Positions 1 to 8,897 are shown, numbered from the stretch's first letter. The stretch is DNA of 33,527 bases from CAYVUV01 sp964455095 (GCA_964455095.1 CAYVUV010000031.1:1-33527); one strand, 5' to 3'. Program-made: numbers and translations. Notes: generated by a model not told the origin, from the letters alone.

Positions 1-168
1 GACGGCGACGCCGACCAACACGCCGACGTTCACCAACACACCGACGGCGACGCCGACCAGCACGCCGACGTTCACCAACACACCGACGGCGACGCCGACC
101 AGCACGCCGACGTTCACCAACACGCCGACGGCGACGCCGACCAGCACGCCGACGTTCACCAACACGCC
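1..168 (+). repeat. 42-bp tandem repeat, four near-identical copies
   Basis: Units begin at 1, 43, 85 and 127. Each encodes the same 14 residues (TATPTSTPTFTNTP, with S or N in one place). Differences between units are single bases, so the array is recent or homogenised by recombination. After 168 the coding linker continues to about 590 as a looser pattern of 18-bp-like Thr-Pro units. Confidence 0.9.
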
Positions 169-1123
169 CACAACGACACCGACCGATACCGCGACGCCGA
201 CGGCGACGCCGACCGACACTGCGACACCCACCGACACGCCGACACCGACCGATACACCGACGGCGACGCCGACCGACACCGCGACGCCGACCGAAACGCC
301 GACACCCCCCGACCCGCCGACGGCGACCCCGACCCACACTGCGTCGCCCACCGAGACGCCGACGGCGACCCCGACCGATACCGCGACGCCGACCGTAACG
401 CCGACGCCTACCGAGACGCCGACGGCGACCCCGACCGATACTGCGACGCCCACCGAGACGCCGACGGCGACCCCGACCGATACCGCGACCCCGACCGAAA
501 CGCCGTCGGCGACGCCGACCTATACGCCCACCGCGATGGCGACGGACACCCCTTCGCCATCGCCGACCGACACGCCGAGCCCAACCGCGACCCCGAACGT
601 CGCGGCATGCGCCACTGCGCCAGTGAGCGGCTGCGCCGTACCCGGAAAGGCAAAGCTCATCGTCAAAGACAAGGGAAACCCGGCCAAGCGCGGGTTCCGT
701 TGGCTCTGGCTCAAGGGCACCGCGTTGGCCGGGCAGCTCGGATCGCCAACCGATTCGACCAGCTACGCCCTGTGCGTCTACGCCGACGGCGCCCTGGTCA
801 TGAACCCGACCATCGCGGCGAGCGGGCTCTGCGCTGGTATGCCGTGCTGGAAGGAGGTCGGCCAGGGCTTCGCCTATGCGAATCCCACCGGCAGCAGCGC
901 GGGGATCGTCAAGGCCAACCTCAAGCCGGGCGACGGCAAAGCCAAGATCATGGTCGTCGGCAAGGGGGCGAACCTGGCCCCCGTGTTGCCCATTCCGCTC
1001 GGCAGCCTGGTGACCGTCCAACTGGTCAAGAGCCCGGACAGCGGTCCGGAATGCTGGCAGGCCGAATTCCCTGCGCCGGCAGTGGTCAATCTCGCCAAGA
1101 TTTTCAAGGATCGGCTGCCATGA
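2..1123 (+). CDS. Thr-Pro-rich exported protein, C-terminal part (5' end outside window)
   Basis: The reading frame is open from the first full codon at base 2 to the TGA at 1121-1123, so this is the last 373 residues of a longer protein whose start lies upstream. Residues 1-195 or so are an extended low-complexity linker of Thr-Pro units (TPTATPT, TPTFTNTP). The last 175 residues form a compact domain with Cys pairs (ACATAPVSGC, CAGMPCW, ECWQ), a basic stretch (KAKLIVKDKGNPAKRGFRWLW) and a conserved-looking LCVYADGALVM. I do not recognise a named family. The linker is typical of exported or surface proteins that hold a domain away from the cell; the cysteines suit disulphides outside the cytoplasm. 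The in-frame ATG at 536 lies inside the linker and is not a real start. Function unknown. Confidence 0.75.
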   Translation, partial: TATPTNTPTFTNTPTATPTSTPTFTNTPTATPTSTPTFTNTPTATPTSTPTFTNTPTTTPTDTATPTATPTDTATPTDTPTPTDTPTATPTDTATPTETPTPPDPPTATPTHTASPTETPTATPTDTATPTVTPTPTETPTATPTDTATPTETPTATPTDTATPTETPSATPTYTPTAMATDTPSPSPTDTPSPTATPNVAACATAPVSGCAVPGKAKLIVKDKGNPAKRGFRWLWLKGTALAGQLGSPTDSTSYALCVYADGALVMNPTIAASGLCAGMPCWKEVGQGFAYANPTGSSAGIVKANLKPGDGKAKIMVVGKGANLAPVLPIPLGSLVTVQLVKSPDSGPECWQAEFPAPAVVNLAKIFKDRLP

Positions 1124-1153
1124 ACCGACCGGCGCCAGGCGCGATTGTCGGTT
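1123..1153 (+). terminator. Candidate weak terminator hairpin
   Basis: A 7-bp outer stem (AACCGAC / GTCGGTT, 1123-1129 and 1147-1153) encloses a GCGC/GCGC inner stem. It starts at the stop codon of the Thr-Pro protein. The following bases (GGTTTAAAA) hold only three T in a row, so termination strength is doubtful. Confidence 0.3.
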
Positions 1154-1219
1154 GGTTTAAAAGTCACAAGCGGGGTAGGGTGCCCATGACTTTGGTGCGA
1201 GCGCACGAGGCGAGGGCCG

Positions 1220-4200
1220 GTGATCTGCGCATTTGGCGAGTTCGAGGTGGATGCGGAGCTGTTCGAGCTGCGCCGCTCGGGGCAGCGCGTGGCCCTCGAG
1301 CCCAAGGTGTTCGACCTGCTGTCGCATCTGGTCCTCAACGCCGAGCGCGTCGTCACCCGCGACGAGATCTTTGCCACCCTGTGGCCGAAGCAGTTCGTCA
1401 GCGACGCGGCGCTCAGCTACGCTGTGCGTGCGGCGCGTAAGGCGATCGCCGACGACGGGCGCCATCAGCGCTTCATCCGCACCGTGCACGGCCGCGGCTT
1501 TCGCTTTGTCGGCAACGTGGTCCGCCGCGACGACGACGCGGCCCCACTTGCCTCGTCCCGTCCGGTGCGTCCGATTGCCAGTTCGCTGTTCGTCGGTCGC
1601 GAACCGGAGCTCGCCGAGCTGCTGGCCGCCGCCGACGGCGCCAGCGCGGGGCGCGGAAGCTTGTATCTGCTCTCGGGCGAGCCTGGAATCGGCAAGACCC
1701 GTCTGGTGGACGAGCTCACCGATCAGGCGGCGCGGCGCGGCCTGCGCATCCTCACCGGGCGCTGCTACGAAGGCGAGGGCGCGCCGGCTTTCTCGCCCTG
1801 GATGGAAGCGCTGGATTCGTTCGTGCGCACCGAAGCCGAGCGCGATCTGCGCACCGCCCTGGGCGACGCGGCCGCTGACGTCGCTACGCTGGTTCCAGAG
1901 ATCCACGCGCGGTTCCCGAGCTTGCCGCCGCTGCCGAGCATGGACCCCGAACGCGCGCGCTTTCGGCTCTTCGACAGCGTGGCGCGTTTTCTCGCCCGCG
2001 CCGCGCTGCGCGCCCCGGTCGTGCTGGTCCTCGACGATCTACACTGGGCCGACTTCTCGTCGTTGTTGCTGCTCCAGTTCGTCGCCCGCGAGATCGCCCA
2101 CAGCCGGCTGCTGGTGATCGGCACGCACCGCGATCTGGTGCTGGGCCGCGATCACCCGCTCCTGCAAACGCTGGGCAACCTGGCGCGGGTCGAGGCGTGT
2201 CGGCGCCTGGCGCTGACCGGTTTGAGCGCCGCGGAAGTCGGCGCCTTCGTGCGCGGCGCCACCGGCACCGATCCGCCCGACTCGGTGGTGGCCTCCATCC
2301 ACCGCGAGACGGACGGCAATCCGTTCTTCGTCACCGAGCTGGTCCGCCTGCTCGCCGCGACCGCGCAGCTCGAGACGCCCGGCGGCAAGCTCGCCATCCC
2401 TCCCACGGTGCGCGAAGCGATCACCGCGCGGTTGGGGTCCGTCTCGGCCGCCTGCGCCACGGCGCTCGATGCCGCGGCGGTGATCGGACGCGAGTTCGAC
2501 GTCCCCCTGCTCGCGGCGGTCCTGCAGGCCGAGCGCGCCGGCACGCCCGTGCGCGACCTGGTCCTGCGCGCCATCGACGAAGCGGTCGCCGTGCGCTTGA
2601 TCGAAGCGATCAACGGTGCGGCAGATCTGGTGCGCCTGCGCCGGTACCGGTTCGTGCACTCGCTGGTGCGCGAGGTCGTCTACGACGCCCTGGGCGCCAG
2701 CCGACAGGTGCAGCTCCACGGTCTCGTCGCCGAGTCGATCGAGGAGATGGCCGGCCGCGCGCCGGCCCGACAAGCGGAGCTGGCACATCACTTCGCCAAC
2801 GCGGGAGAGGCGCACAGCGACAAAGCGGTCGAGTATTGCGTCGCGGCGGCGGCGCAGGCCACGGCGCAGATGGCCTACGAGGAGGCCAGTGCGCACTACG
2901 AACAGGCCCTGTGCGTGCTCGCAGCCGCCGGGCGCAGCGACGAGCAGCGCTGCGAGCTGCTCCTGGCGCTGGGATGGAGCCGCTGGCAGGCCAACGATGC
3001 GGCGCGCGCCCGCCCGGTGGTGCGCGAAGCGGCGGCGCTGGCGCGCTCGCTCGGCTCGGCGGAGCTGCTGGCGCGCGCCGCGCTCAGCTATGGCGATGCA
3101 TTCCGCGGCTTCGAGATGGGCGTGTACGATCGCGAGCTCGTCGAGCTGCTCGAAGCGGCGATTGCCGGCCTGGGCGAAGGCGAGGGTGGTTTGCGCGCGC
3201 GCGCCCAGGCACGCCTGGCCGTGGCTCTCTACCACCTCGAAGGATCCGATCAGCGCCGCGAGACCCTCAGCCTGCAAGCCGTCAATGCGAGCCGCCGCGC
3301 CAGGGATCCCGGCGCGCAGCTCGCCGCCCTGTACAGCCGGCACTGGGCGATCTGGGGACCCGAGAGCCTCGACAGTCGTTTGAAGGCGGCGACGCAGATG
3401 GTGCGCCTGGCCGAGCGCGCCGGCGATGCGGAGATGAGCTTCCACGCGCATCGGTTCCGCTTCATGGACCTCTTGGAAGAGGGATCGGTCGAGCCGATGG
3501 AGCGCGAGCTGCGCTTTTGCGAGGAGCTCGCCGGCCGCCTGGGCCAACCCTACTACCGATGGTACGTCGACACGTTCCACGCCCTGCGCGCCTTTCTCGC
3601 CGGCCGTTTCGACGAATGCGAACGGTTGGCGCAGGTCGCGGCCGCGGTCGGTCAACGGGCGCAGAATCAAAACGTGATGCAGATTCTCGGCATCCAAACC
3701 TTTGCCCTGCGCCGCGAGCAAGGCCGCCTGGCGGAGTTGATCCCGGCGATCCGCGGCTTCATCGACCTGTACCCGAAGATTCCCGGCTGGGGCGCCGCCC
3801 TCGCGGTCGCCTGCGCCGAGAGCGGCGACGAAGATGGTGCCCGCGCCCAGCTCGATCGGCTGGCGGCAAACGGATTCACCATTCTGGCACGCGACGCGTT
3901 CTGGCTCGCCAACATGGCGGGGCTCGCCGACGTGTGCGTGATCCTGCGCGACCGAACGCACGCCGCGGTGCTCTATGACTTGCTGGCGCCGTTCGCGTCG
4001 TCCAACGTCACCCTGGCGCCGGGCGCGGCGTGCAACGGGAGTGTGGGCCGCGTCCTCGGACGCCTGAGCGCGAGCCTGGGTCGATGGGACCAGGCGCGCC
4101 GCCACTTCGAGCAAGCGCTGCAAGCGAACGGCCGGCTCGGCGCGCCGCAATTCGTCGCGCACACGCAGGCACAGTACGCGGAGATGCTGCTCGCCCGCTC

Positions 4201-4324
4201 CCGCCCCGCCGACCGCAGCCATGCCGCGCGCCTCTTGCAGGAGGCCTGCGAGACCTATCGCCGGCTCGGCATGCGGGCGGGAGAAGAGGGGGCGTCGAGG
4301 GCTATGGCGCCGTGCACCCGCTGA
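1220..4324 (+). CDS. Winged-helix / AAA ATPase / TPR transcriptional regulator
   Basis: 1034 residues. Residues 1-100 are an OmpR/CadC-type winged-helix DNA-binding domain (FGEFEVDAELFELRRSGQ, ending VHGRGFRFVGNV). Residues 122-300 are an AAA_16-type ATPase: Walker A GEPGIGKT at 153-160 and Walker B VVLVLDDLHWAD at 267-278. From about 500 to the end the chain is Ala/Leu/Arg-rich helical repeats of TPR type. The start is GTG at 1220; the frame is closed by TGA at 1187-1189, and the FGEFEVD motif falls where family members begin. Regulators with this layout are cytoplasmic, ATP-dependent and signal-sensing; the signal cannot be read from sequence. The 3' end overlaps the convergent gene by 23 bp, so the two transcripts are antisense to each other at their ends. 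A possible target is that neighbour, but this is inference from position only. Confidence 0.9.
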   Translation: MICAFGEFEVDAELFELRRSGQRVALEPKVFDLLSHLVLNAERVVTRDEIFATLWPKQFVSDAALSYAVRAARKAIADDGRHQRFIRTVHGRGFRFVGNVVRRDDDAAPLASSRPVRPIASSLFVGREPELAELLAAADGASAGRGSLYLLSGEPGIGKTRLVDELTDQAARRGLRILTGRCYEGEGAPAFSPWMEALDSFVRTEAERDLRTALGDAAADVATLVPEIHARFPSLPPLPSMDPERARFRLFDSVARFLARAALRAPVVLVLDDLHWADFSSLLLLQFVAREIAHSRLLVIGTHRDLVLGRDHPLLQTLGNLARVEACRRLALTGLSAAEVGAFVRGATGTDPPDSVVASIHRETDGNPFFVTELVRLLAATAQLETPGGKLAIPPTVREAITARLGSVSAACATALDAAAVIGREFDVPLLAAVLQAERAGTPVRDLVLRAIDEAVAVRLIEAINGAADLVRLRRYRFVHSLVREVVYDALGASRQVQLHGLVAESIEEMAGRAPARQAELAHHFANAGEAHSDKAVEYCVAAAAQATAQMAYEEASAHYEQALCVLAAAGRSDEQRCELLLALGWSRWQANDAARARPVVREAAALARSLGSAELLARAALSYGDAFRGFEMGVYDRELVELLEAAIAGLGEGEGGLRARAQARLAVALYHLEGSDQRRETLSLQAVNASRRARDPGAQLAALYSRHWAIWGPESLDSRLKAATQMVRLAERAGDAEMSFHAHRFRFMDLLEEGSVEPMERELRFCEELAGRLGQPYYRWYVDTFHALRAFLAGRFDECERLAQVAAAVGQRAQNQNVMQILGIQTFALRREQGRLAELIPAIRGFIDLYPKIPGWGAALAVACAESGDEDGARAQLDRLAANGFTILARDAFWLANMAGLADVCVILRDRTHAAVLYDLLAPFASSNVTLAPGAACNGSVGRVLGRLSASLGRWDQARRHFEQALQANGRLGAPQFVAHTQAQYAEMLLARSRPADRSHAARLLQEACETYRRLGMRAGEEGASRAMAPCTR

Positions 4325-6104
4325 TCGCGTTGTCGACCGCGTGGACGAGCATGACGATATCGACCGTCGCACCGGCCGGAAGGCCCTGCGCACAGGCCGA
4401 CTGCGGCAACGTGGCGAGCGCGATGTCGACCAGCGTGATCAGCTCGTCGATCGAGACCAACGTGTCGCCGTTGCAGCTGCCGAGGCAGAGGCCCGGGGTC
4501 ATGGTCGGGGTCGCGGTCGGGGTGACCGTAGGTGTCGGCGTCGCCGAGGGTTCCGCCGGCGTCGTGGTTGGGCCGGCTGCGACACTCAGATTGAGGGTCT
4601 TCGAGCTCGTCCCGCCGAGGCTGTCGGTGACCGTGAAGGTGACGGCGGTCACGCCCTCATCGTGCTGGCGCGGGCAGCCGGAGACGTCGCTGTTGTCGTT
4701 GGTGTCCGCCCAGGAGGGCAGGTCGCGGTGGATGTCTTCCCAGGTGTAGGGTGGCAGCCCGCCGGTCGCGGTAACCGTGGTCGCGTAGCACTCGTCGATC
4801 ACGGCGGCCGGCAGCGCCGCGGTCTCGATGGCCACCGCCGGTACGACGCGGAGGTCGAACGTCCCCTGGACGGAATCGGTTGCGGCGTCCTCGGCGGCGA
4901 TCCCGAACGAGAACTCGCCTTCCGCCGTTGGCTTTCCGGACAGCACGCCGGTGGTCGCGTCGAGCATCAGACCCGCGGGGACCGCATTGGCGGTGACGCT
5001 GACCGTGTACGGGGGCAGGCCGCCGACGACCAATGCGAGACCCGGATACGACACCCCGATCTCGCCTGACGGCAGCGCGCCGTCGGTCGTTGCCAGGTCG
5101 ACGTCGACGGCGACGTTCTGCGCCCCGACGAAGTCACCGAGATCGCTGCATCCCTCCACCGGCGCGTCAGCCGGCACCGGTGAGTCGTCGTTGATGCAGG
5201 GCTGCGCCTCGTTGTTCTCCGGGTCGTGCGGGCCCGTATAGTGATAGAACTCGTAGCGTCGGATGACCGAATGCTTGCCGCGGTCGAGCGGATCCTCCTT
5301 CACGTCGGCGTCCTCGTTCTCCCCCTCGGCATCGCCCGGCTTCGACTGGATCAGTTTCCACTCCGTCTCGACCTCGGTTTCGCCCGGCAGGATGCCGCCG
5401 TCGACGCCGAGCAGGAGTTTGTTCAGGTCCTCGGGCTTGAGGTCCATTTCGCTCTCGATCTTGAAGACCTTCATCCACTGCGGCTCACCGAACTGGGCGT
5501 GGTTCTCCTCCTCCACCGGCTCCACTTCGGCGCGCACGTTGACCCCACCGCCGCCGGCGATCGGGATCGGATTCACGTTGAAAACCGGAACGGGAATATC
5601 GACCGTCTGCGGCACGACGCTGAAGGTCGTGTTCATGTCGCTGGGATCCGCGGCGACGATCCAGCGGTACGACGTGCGTGTCGGCGACGCGCTCAGGCTG
5701 ACGCCGTAGTGCTCGCAGCCGGCGTCGAGGTAGTTGCCGATCGGCCCGTTGGCGTAGCAGTCGTGCCCGCCCGGCGTGATGTTGGGCGGCGCCACCGGCG
5801 TGGCCTCCCACTGCGTCCCGTTGAAGTGGCGGTAGCGCACCAGCACGCGCGGGTGAGAGGGATCGACGGTGACATCGAGCACTTCGGGTGTTCCATAGCG
5901 CAGGTAATCGCCGCCGAACGTGTACGGCACGTCGCTCGTGTGCATGTCCTCGAGCTCGATCTCGAAGCCGTGACAGGGTCCGGGGGTGTCGTTGACGACG
6001 TCGAAGTTGCTCAGTGTGCCGAATGCCGTGGCGTCGCTGCGGCCCGGGCAGATGAGCAGCAGTGCGGTGAGCGCGACAAGGCTCGAGGACCATGACCGTG
6101 TCAT
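4302..6104 (-). CDS. Exported Ig-like protein with C-terminal dockerin-like tag
   Basis: 600 residues from the ATG at 6104, chosen because AGGAGA (6111-6116) sits 6 nt upstream and the product then begins with a clean signal peptide (MTRSWSSSLVALTALLLI, cleavage near SDATA). The first half (FGTLSNFDVVNDTPG onward) is a beta-rich region without a family I can name. The middle holds two He_PIG/Ig-like modules, each with a GGLPPYT motif and one with GVLSGKPTAEGEFSF. Then comes a Thr-Pro linker (TPTPTVTPTATPTMTPG) and a C-terminal dockerin-like segment. The first calcium loop (SCNGDTLVSIDE) is near canonical; the second (around GLPAGATVD) has lost its acidic ligands. The product is probably secreted or cell-surface. 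The frame extends upstream to 6182, but that stretch has no ribosome site or signal peptide. Function unknown. Confidence 0.85.
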   Translation of the reverse strand: MTRSWSSSLVALTALLLICPGRSDATAFGTLSNFDVVNDTPGPCHGFEIELEDMHTSDVPYTFGGDYLRYGTPEVLDVTVDPSHPRVLVRYRHFNGTQWEATPVAPPNITPGGHDCYANGPIGNYLDAGCEHYGVSLSASPTRTSYRWIVAADPSDMNTTFSVVPQTVDIPVPVFNVNPIPIAGGGGVNVRAEVEPVEEENHAQFGEPQWMKVFKIESEMDLKPEDLNKLLLGVDGGILPGETEVETEWKLIQSKPGDAEGENEDADVKEDPLDRGKHSVIRRYEFYHYTGPHDPENNEAQPCINDDSPVPADAPVEGCSDLGDFVGAQNVAVDVDLATTDGALPSGEIGVSYPGLALVVGGLPPYTVSVTANAVPAGLMLDATTGVLSGKPTAEGEFSFGIAAEDAATDSVQGTFDLRVVPAVAIETAALPAAVIDECYATTVTATGGLPPYTWEDIHRDLPSWADTNDNSDVSGCPRQHDEGVTAVTFTVTDSLGGTSSKTLNLSVAAGPTTTPAEPSATPTPTVTPTATPTMTPGLCLGSCNGDTLVSIDELITLVDIALATLPQSACAQGLPAGATVDIVMLVHAVDNAISGCTAP

Positions 6105-6283
6105 GACAAGTCTCCTGTGACTGTTTGTGCGCGGGCGCGTCGTTGCACCGGCACCTGGCCACAGACGCAAGCGCCGGGCCAAAGCCCTGGCGGCGAAGGG
6201 CTACAGCGCTGTCGCCACTCAGAGGATGGGTCGCTTCCGGGAAGCGAGAATCCACGCCCCGTGTCCGGGAACGCGCCGCGGCG

Positions 6284-6745
6284 TCACGCCATCAGGCGTG
6301 GATCGAGGAGAAACGGAATCGAGCGGCCGAACTCGAGGCGTGCGAATACCGGGTGGGCGGGGTTGAGCAGGTAGTTCAACTCCTCGGGCACGATGGCACT
6401 CGGGACCGCCAGCGCCAGCGTGCGGCCAGAGACCAACCAGGCGTCGCCGATTTGCTGCGTCGCCAACAGGCCGCGCGACGTGCGCCAGTGGCGGGGCAAT
6501 TGGGAGTCGGACACGCGATCGACGAGCGTGGCGTCGACCTCGAACGTAAACGCGACCAGACGCGGCAGCGTGCGGCCGACATCGAGGTGGACGAGCACTT
6601 CGAGCACCGCGAGCGATTTGCTGGCGCTGGCGTAGACGGCACCGCGGCCGGATGAGTTCCAGCGCCCGCCGTAGCGGTGGGCGGCTTTGCCGTCGAAGGC
6701 GGTGGCCGCGTGCGTGCGCTTCACGACCCGCCACAGCGTCGGCAT
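6284..6745 (-). CDS. RES-domain toxin of a type II toxin-antitoxin system
   Basis: 153 residues covering a full RES domain. The family signature residues are visible: Arg28 in YGGRWN, Tyr38 in AVYAS, Glu49 in LAVLEVLVHL and Ser116 in AVPSAIVP, i.e. the R-E-S triad that names the family. RES toxins such as MbcT and ParT consume NAD+ or modify a metabolic target, halting growth until neutralised. Which of these chemistries applies cannot be told here. The ATG (6745-6743) shares one base with the TGA of the antitoxin (TGATG), so toxin translation is coupled to the antitoxin. The product looks intact and full length. Confidence 0.92.
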   Translation of the reverse strand: MPTLWRVVKRTHAATAFDGKAAHRYGGRWNSSGRGAVYASASKSLAVLEVLVHLDVGRTLPRLVAFTFEVDATLVDRVSDSQLPRHWRTSRGLLATQQIGDAWLVSGRTLALAVPSAIVPEELNYLLNPAHPVFARLEFGRSIPFLLDPRLMA

Positions 6746-7182
6746 CAGGTGTAGACGCCGTGCTCCAGGCGGCCGATGAGCTGCTCGACCTCACGCGCCC
6801 CCGCCTCGGTCGCGGCGTGGTCGAGGGGCGTCTCGCCGTCGAGCGGGCTGGCGGGCTTGCGCAGCCAGGCGCGCGCGGCTTCCTCGTCGCCGTCGTGCAG
6901 CTCGGTGGCGAGGCGAAACAAGCGCGCGAAGCGCAAGACGCGGTCGCTGTGCCCCGCGTCGAGCGGCTGGCCGCTTTGCCGGCGGCGGGAAAGCGTTGCG
7001 ATCGAGATGCCGACGCGTCCGGCGAGATTGTCCACCGTCAAGCCGAGCAGCGCGCGCAGCGCGTCGAGCTCGGCCACGGGCAGGCCCGCCTTGACTCGCG
7101 CCGCCGCCTCGCCGGCGCGCAGCGGCCGCCCTTTGGCGTGGGCTCTCACCAGCACCCGTGTGCCTGACGCAGTGGCTTTCAT
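6745..7182 (-). CDS. Xre/MbcA/ParS-type antitoxin (DUF2384)
   Basis: 145 residues. A helix-turn-helix lies around residues 46-70 (LGLTVDNLAGRVGISIATLSRR). The C-terminal half is the MbcA/ParS/Xre toxin-binding domain, recognisable from ARAWLRKPASPLDGETPLDHAATEAGAREVE. In this family the antitoxin forms a complex with the RES toxin, occludes its active site, and represses its own promoter. It precedes the toxin, the usual order. A sigma-70-like promoter directly upstream would start transcription almost at the ATG, and TTTCAT/ATGAAA half-sites (7177-7182 and 7192-7197) flank the start, a possible operator. The basic N-terminus (MKATASGTRVLVRAHAKGRP) may be a flexible DNA-binding arm. Confidence 0.9.
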   Translation of the reverse strand: MKATASGTRVLVRAHAKGRPLRAGEAAARVKAGLPVAELDALRALLGLTVDNLAGRVGISIATLSRRRQSGQPLDAGHSDRVLRFARLFRLATELHDGDEEAARAWLRKPASPLDGETPLDHAATEAGAREVEQLIGRLEHGVYT

Positions 7183-7188
7183 GTGATC

Positions 7189-7217
7189 AGTATGAAACTT
7201 TCACCTGCAAGGATCAA
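7189..7217 (-). promoter_or_regulatory. Candidate sigma-70 promoter of the toxin-antitoxin pair
   Basis: On the minus strand TTGATC (7217-7212) and CATACT (7194-7189) are separated by exactly 17 bp, each matching four of six consensus bases. The expected start point is about 7182-7183, the A of the antitoxin ATG, which implies a leaderless transcript. No Shine-Dalgarno is seen. The whole element fits in the 42-bp gap after the ECF42 stop. Confidence 0.45.
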
Positions 7218-7224
7218 GACCGGG

Positions 7225-8478
7225 TCACGCCCGGTCGTTCAGCGCGGCGCGGCGACGTTGCAGGAAGCGGCGAACGGCGGCGTCGGTCTCCAGGCCGATG
7301 GCGCGCTCATAGGCGGCGTCGGCCGCTGCCATGTCGCCGGCGCGCGCCAGCAGTCCGGCGCGTGCGGCCCAGTAGGGCTGATAGGTGGCGAGGCGCGCGT
7401 CATCCGCGAGGGCGTCGATCGCTGCCAGGCCGGCGGCGGGGCCGCGCGTCTCGGCGACGGCGATGGCCCGGTTGATCGCCACCACGGGCGAACCGGTCAT
7501 CGCCAACAGGAGGTCGTAGATGCGCTCGATGGCGGCCCAGTCCGAGCGGCCGGTGCGCCGGCGCACGACATGCGCCGACTGCACCGCGGCTTCGAGCTGG
7601 TAACGCCCGGTTCCGGGCAGGGCGCTGGCGCGCGACAACAGGCGTTCGGCCTCCGCGATCATCGCCGCGTCCCACCGGGTCGGATCCTGCTCGGCGAGCG
7701 GCACGTAGTCGCCCTGCGCGTCGCGCCGGGCGTCGCGCCGGGCGTGCGCATAGAGCATCAGCGCCAGCAGGCCGAGCGCTTCGGGCTCCTCCGGCAGCAA
7801 CGCGGCGACCAGGCGGCCGAGCCAGATGCCTTCCTCGGTGAGGTTGCGGCGCCGGGCCTCGGTGCCGGCGGGGTCGGACCAGCCCTCGGAGAAGGCGGCG
7901 TAGAGCGCCTCCAGCACGGCGTCGAGGCGCGCGGCCAGCTCCGCGCGCTCGGGGACATGGAACGGAATGCCGGCGTCGCGGATCTTGCTCTTGGCGCGCA
8001 CCAGGCGCTGCGCCATCGTGGCGGGCGAGACGAGAAAGGCCGAGCCGATGGTGGCGGCGTCGAAGCCGAGGATGGTCTGCAGAATCAGCGGGGCGCGAAT
8101 GGCCGGAGCGAGCGCGGGGTGGGCACAGGCAAACATCAGGGCGAGGCGCTCGTCCGGCAGCGACGTCGCGCTCGCCGCGGCGGCCTCGATCTCGTCGGCC
8201 ATCAGCTTTAGATGATCGGCGGCGTCGACGCGGATGCGCCGGCGCCGGCCGGCGTCGATCTGTTTGCGCCGTGCCACGGTCAACAGCCACGCTTCCGGGG
8301 CATCGGGCACGCCACTGGCGGGCCAATCGACGAGCGCGGCCGCGAACGCGTCGGACAACGCGTCCTCGGCGCCGGCCACGTCGCCCGTCCGCGCCGCCAG
8401 CATGGCGACCAGCTTGCCGTAACTCCCGCGTACGGCCGCTTCGGCGGCGGCACGGGCAATCGCTTCACTCTCCTGCAT
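7225..8478 (-). CDS. ECF42-type RNA polymerase sigma factor with C-terminal TPR-like extension
   Basis: 417 residues, roughly twice a minimal ECF sigma factor. Region sigma-2 is at 20-80 (AEDALSDAFAAALVDWP, AWLLTVARRKQIDAGRRRR). Sigma-4 is at 110-170 with the ECF42/DUF6596-like signature DERLALMFACAHPAL and MAQRLVRAKSKIRDAG. From about 185 the chain is a helical extension of TPR/SNaRe type (EALYAAFSEGW, LLALMLYAHARRDAR, MTGSPVVAINRAIAVAE). In this group the extension, not an anti-sigma factor, is thought to control activity, and the partner is a DGPF/YCII protein. That partner is encoded 83 bp upstream on the same strand. The ATG at 8478 has only a weak GAGG ahead of it. The likely regulon is small and local. 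Confidence 0.92.
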   Translation of the reverse strand: MQESEAIARAAAEAAVRGSYGKLVAMLAARTGDVAGAEDALSDAFAAALVDWPASGVPDAPEAWLLTVARRKQIDAGRRRRIRVDAADHLKLMADEIEAAAASATSLPDERLALMFACAHPALAPAIRAPLILQTILGFDAATIGSAFLVSPATMAQRLVRAKSKIRDAGIPFHVPERAELAARLDAVLEALYAAFSEGWSDPAGTEARRRNLTEEGIWLGRLVAALLPEEPEALGLLALMLYAHARRDARRDAQGDYVPLAEQDPTRWDAAMIAEAERLLSRASALPGTGRYQLEAAVQSAHVVRRRTGRSDWAAIERIYDLLLAMTGSPVVAINRAIAVAETRGPAAGLAAIDALADDARLATYQPYWAARAGLLARAGDMAAADAAYERAIGLETDAAVRRFLQRRRAALNDRA

Positions 8479-8561
8479 GGCCTCGCTCTTTCCGGGCGGT
8501 CCATGATCGACCGACGGCGAAGCGCATGCAACGAAACGCGTCGACGCCGAGCCCGGTCAAC

Positions 8562-8897
8562 TCATGTGGGCCAGACCGGGCGGACCTCGACGAGGCCGCG
8601 CCCGGCGCTCGGGCAGCGCGCCGCCCACGCCAGCGCGGTGTCGAGATCGGGCACATCGATGACGTGGAAGCCGCCGAGCTGCTCCTTGGCCTCGACGTAG
8701 GGGCCGTCGATCACCTGCGTCTTCCCGTCGGTCACACGCACGGAGGTGGTCGACTCGACCGCGCGCAGGCGCTCCCCGACCACGTAGATCCCCGACTTCT
8801 TCATCGCTTCGACGTACGCCGCGCAGTTGGGCATGCGCTCGTCCATGTGTGCGACGCGATCCGCGTCGTCCTCGTAGATCAGCAACATGTACTTCAT
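8562..8897 (-). CDS. DGPF/YCII-domain protein, partner of ECF42 sigma factor
   Basis: 111 residues from the ATG at 8897, chosen over an upstream in-frame start because MKYMLLIYED is the family N-terminus and GGGAG lies about 6 nt upstream. The family motif DGPF appears as DGPY (residues 64-67) in IDGPYVEAKEQLGGFHVID. The fold is a small ferredoxin-like alpha/beta dimer. The family's biochemical role is not established; it is linked to ECF42 sigma factors by gene neighbourhood, as here. A TGTCGA/CGAC promoter lies upstream, so it is probably an ECF42 target. Confidence 0.92.
   Translation of the reverse strand: MKYMLLIYEDDADRVAHMDERMPNCAAYVEAMKKSGIYVVGERLRAVESTTSVRVTDGKTQVIDGPYVEAKEQLGGFHVIDVPDLDTALAWAARCPSAGRGLVEVRPVWPT

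Noticed and set aside
1..600. Regular repeats that could suggest a CRISPR array
   Set aside because: No unique spacers; repeats are contiguous, in frame and encode a Thr-Pro linker.
2039..4393. Long open frame (over 780 codons) on the minus strand opposite the regulator
   Set aside because: It is antisense to a gene with clear domains, has Arg/His/Gln-rich low-complexity translation, and reflects the lack of stop codons in 70% GC DNA.
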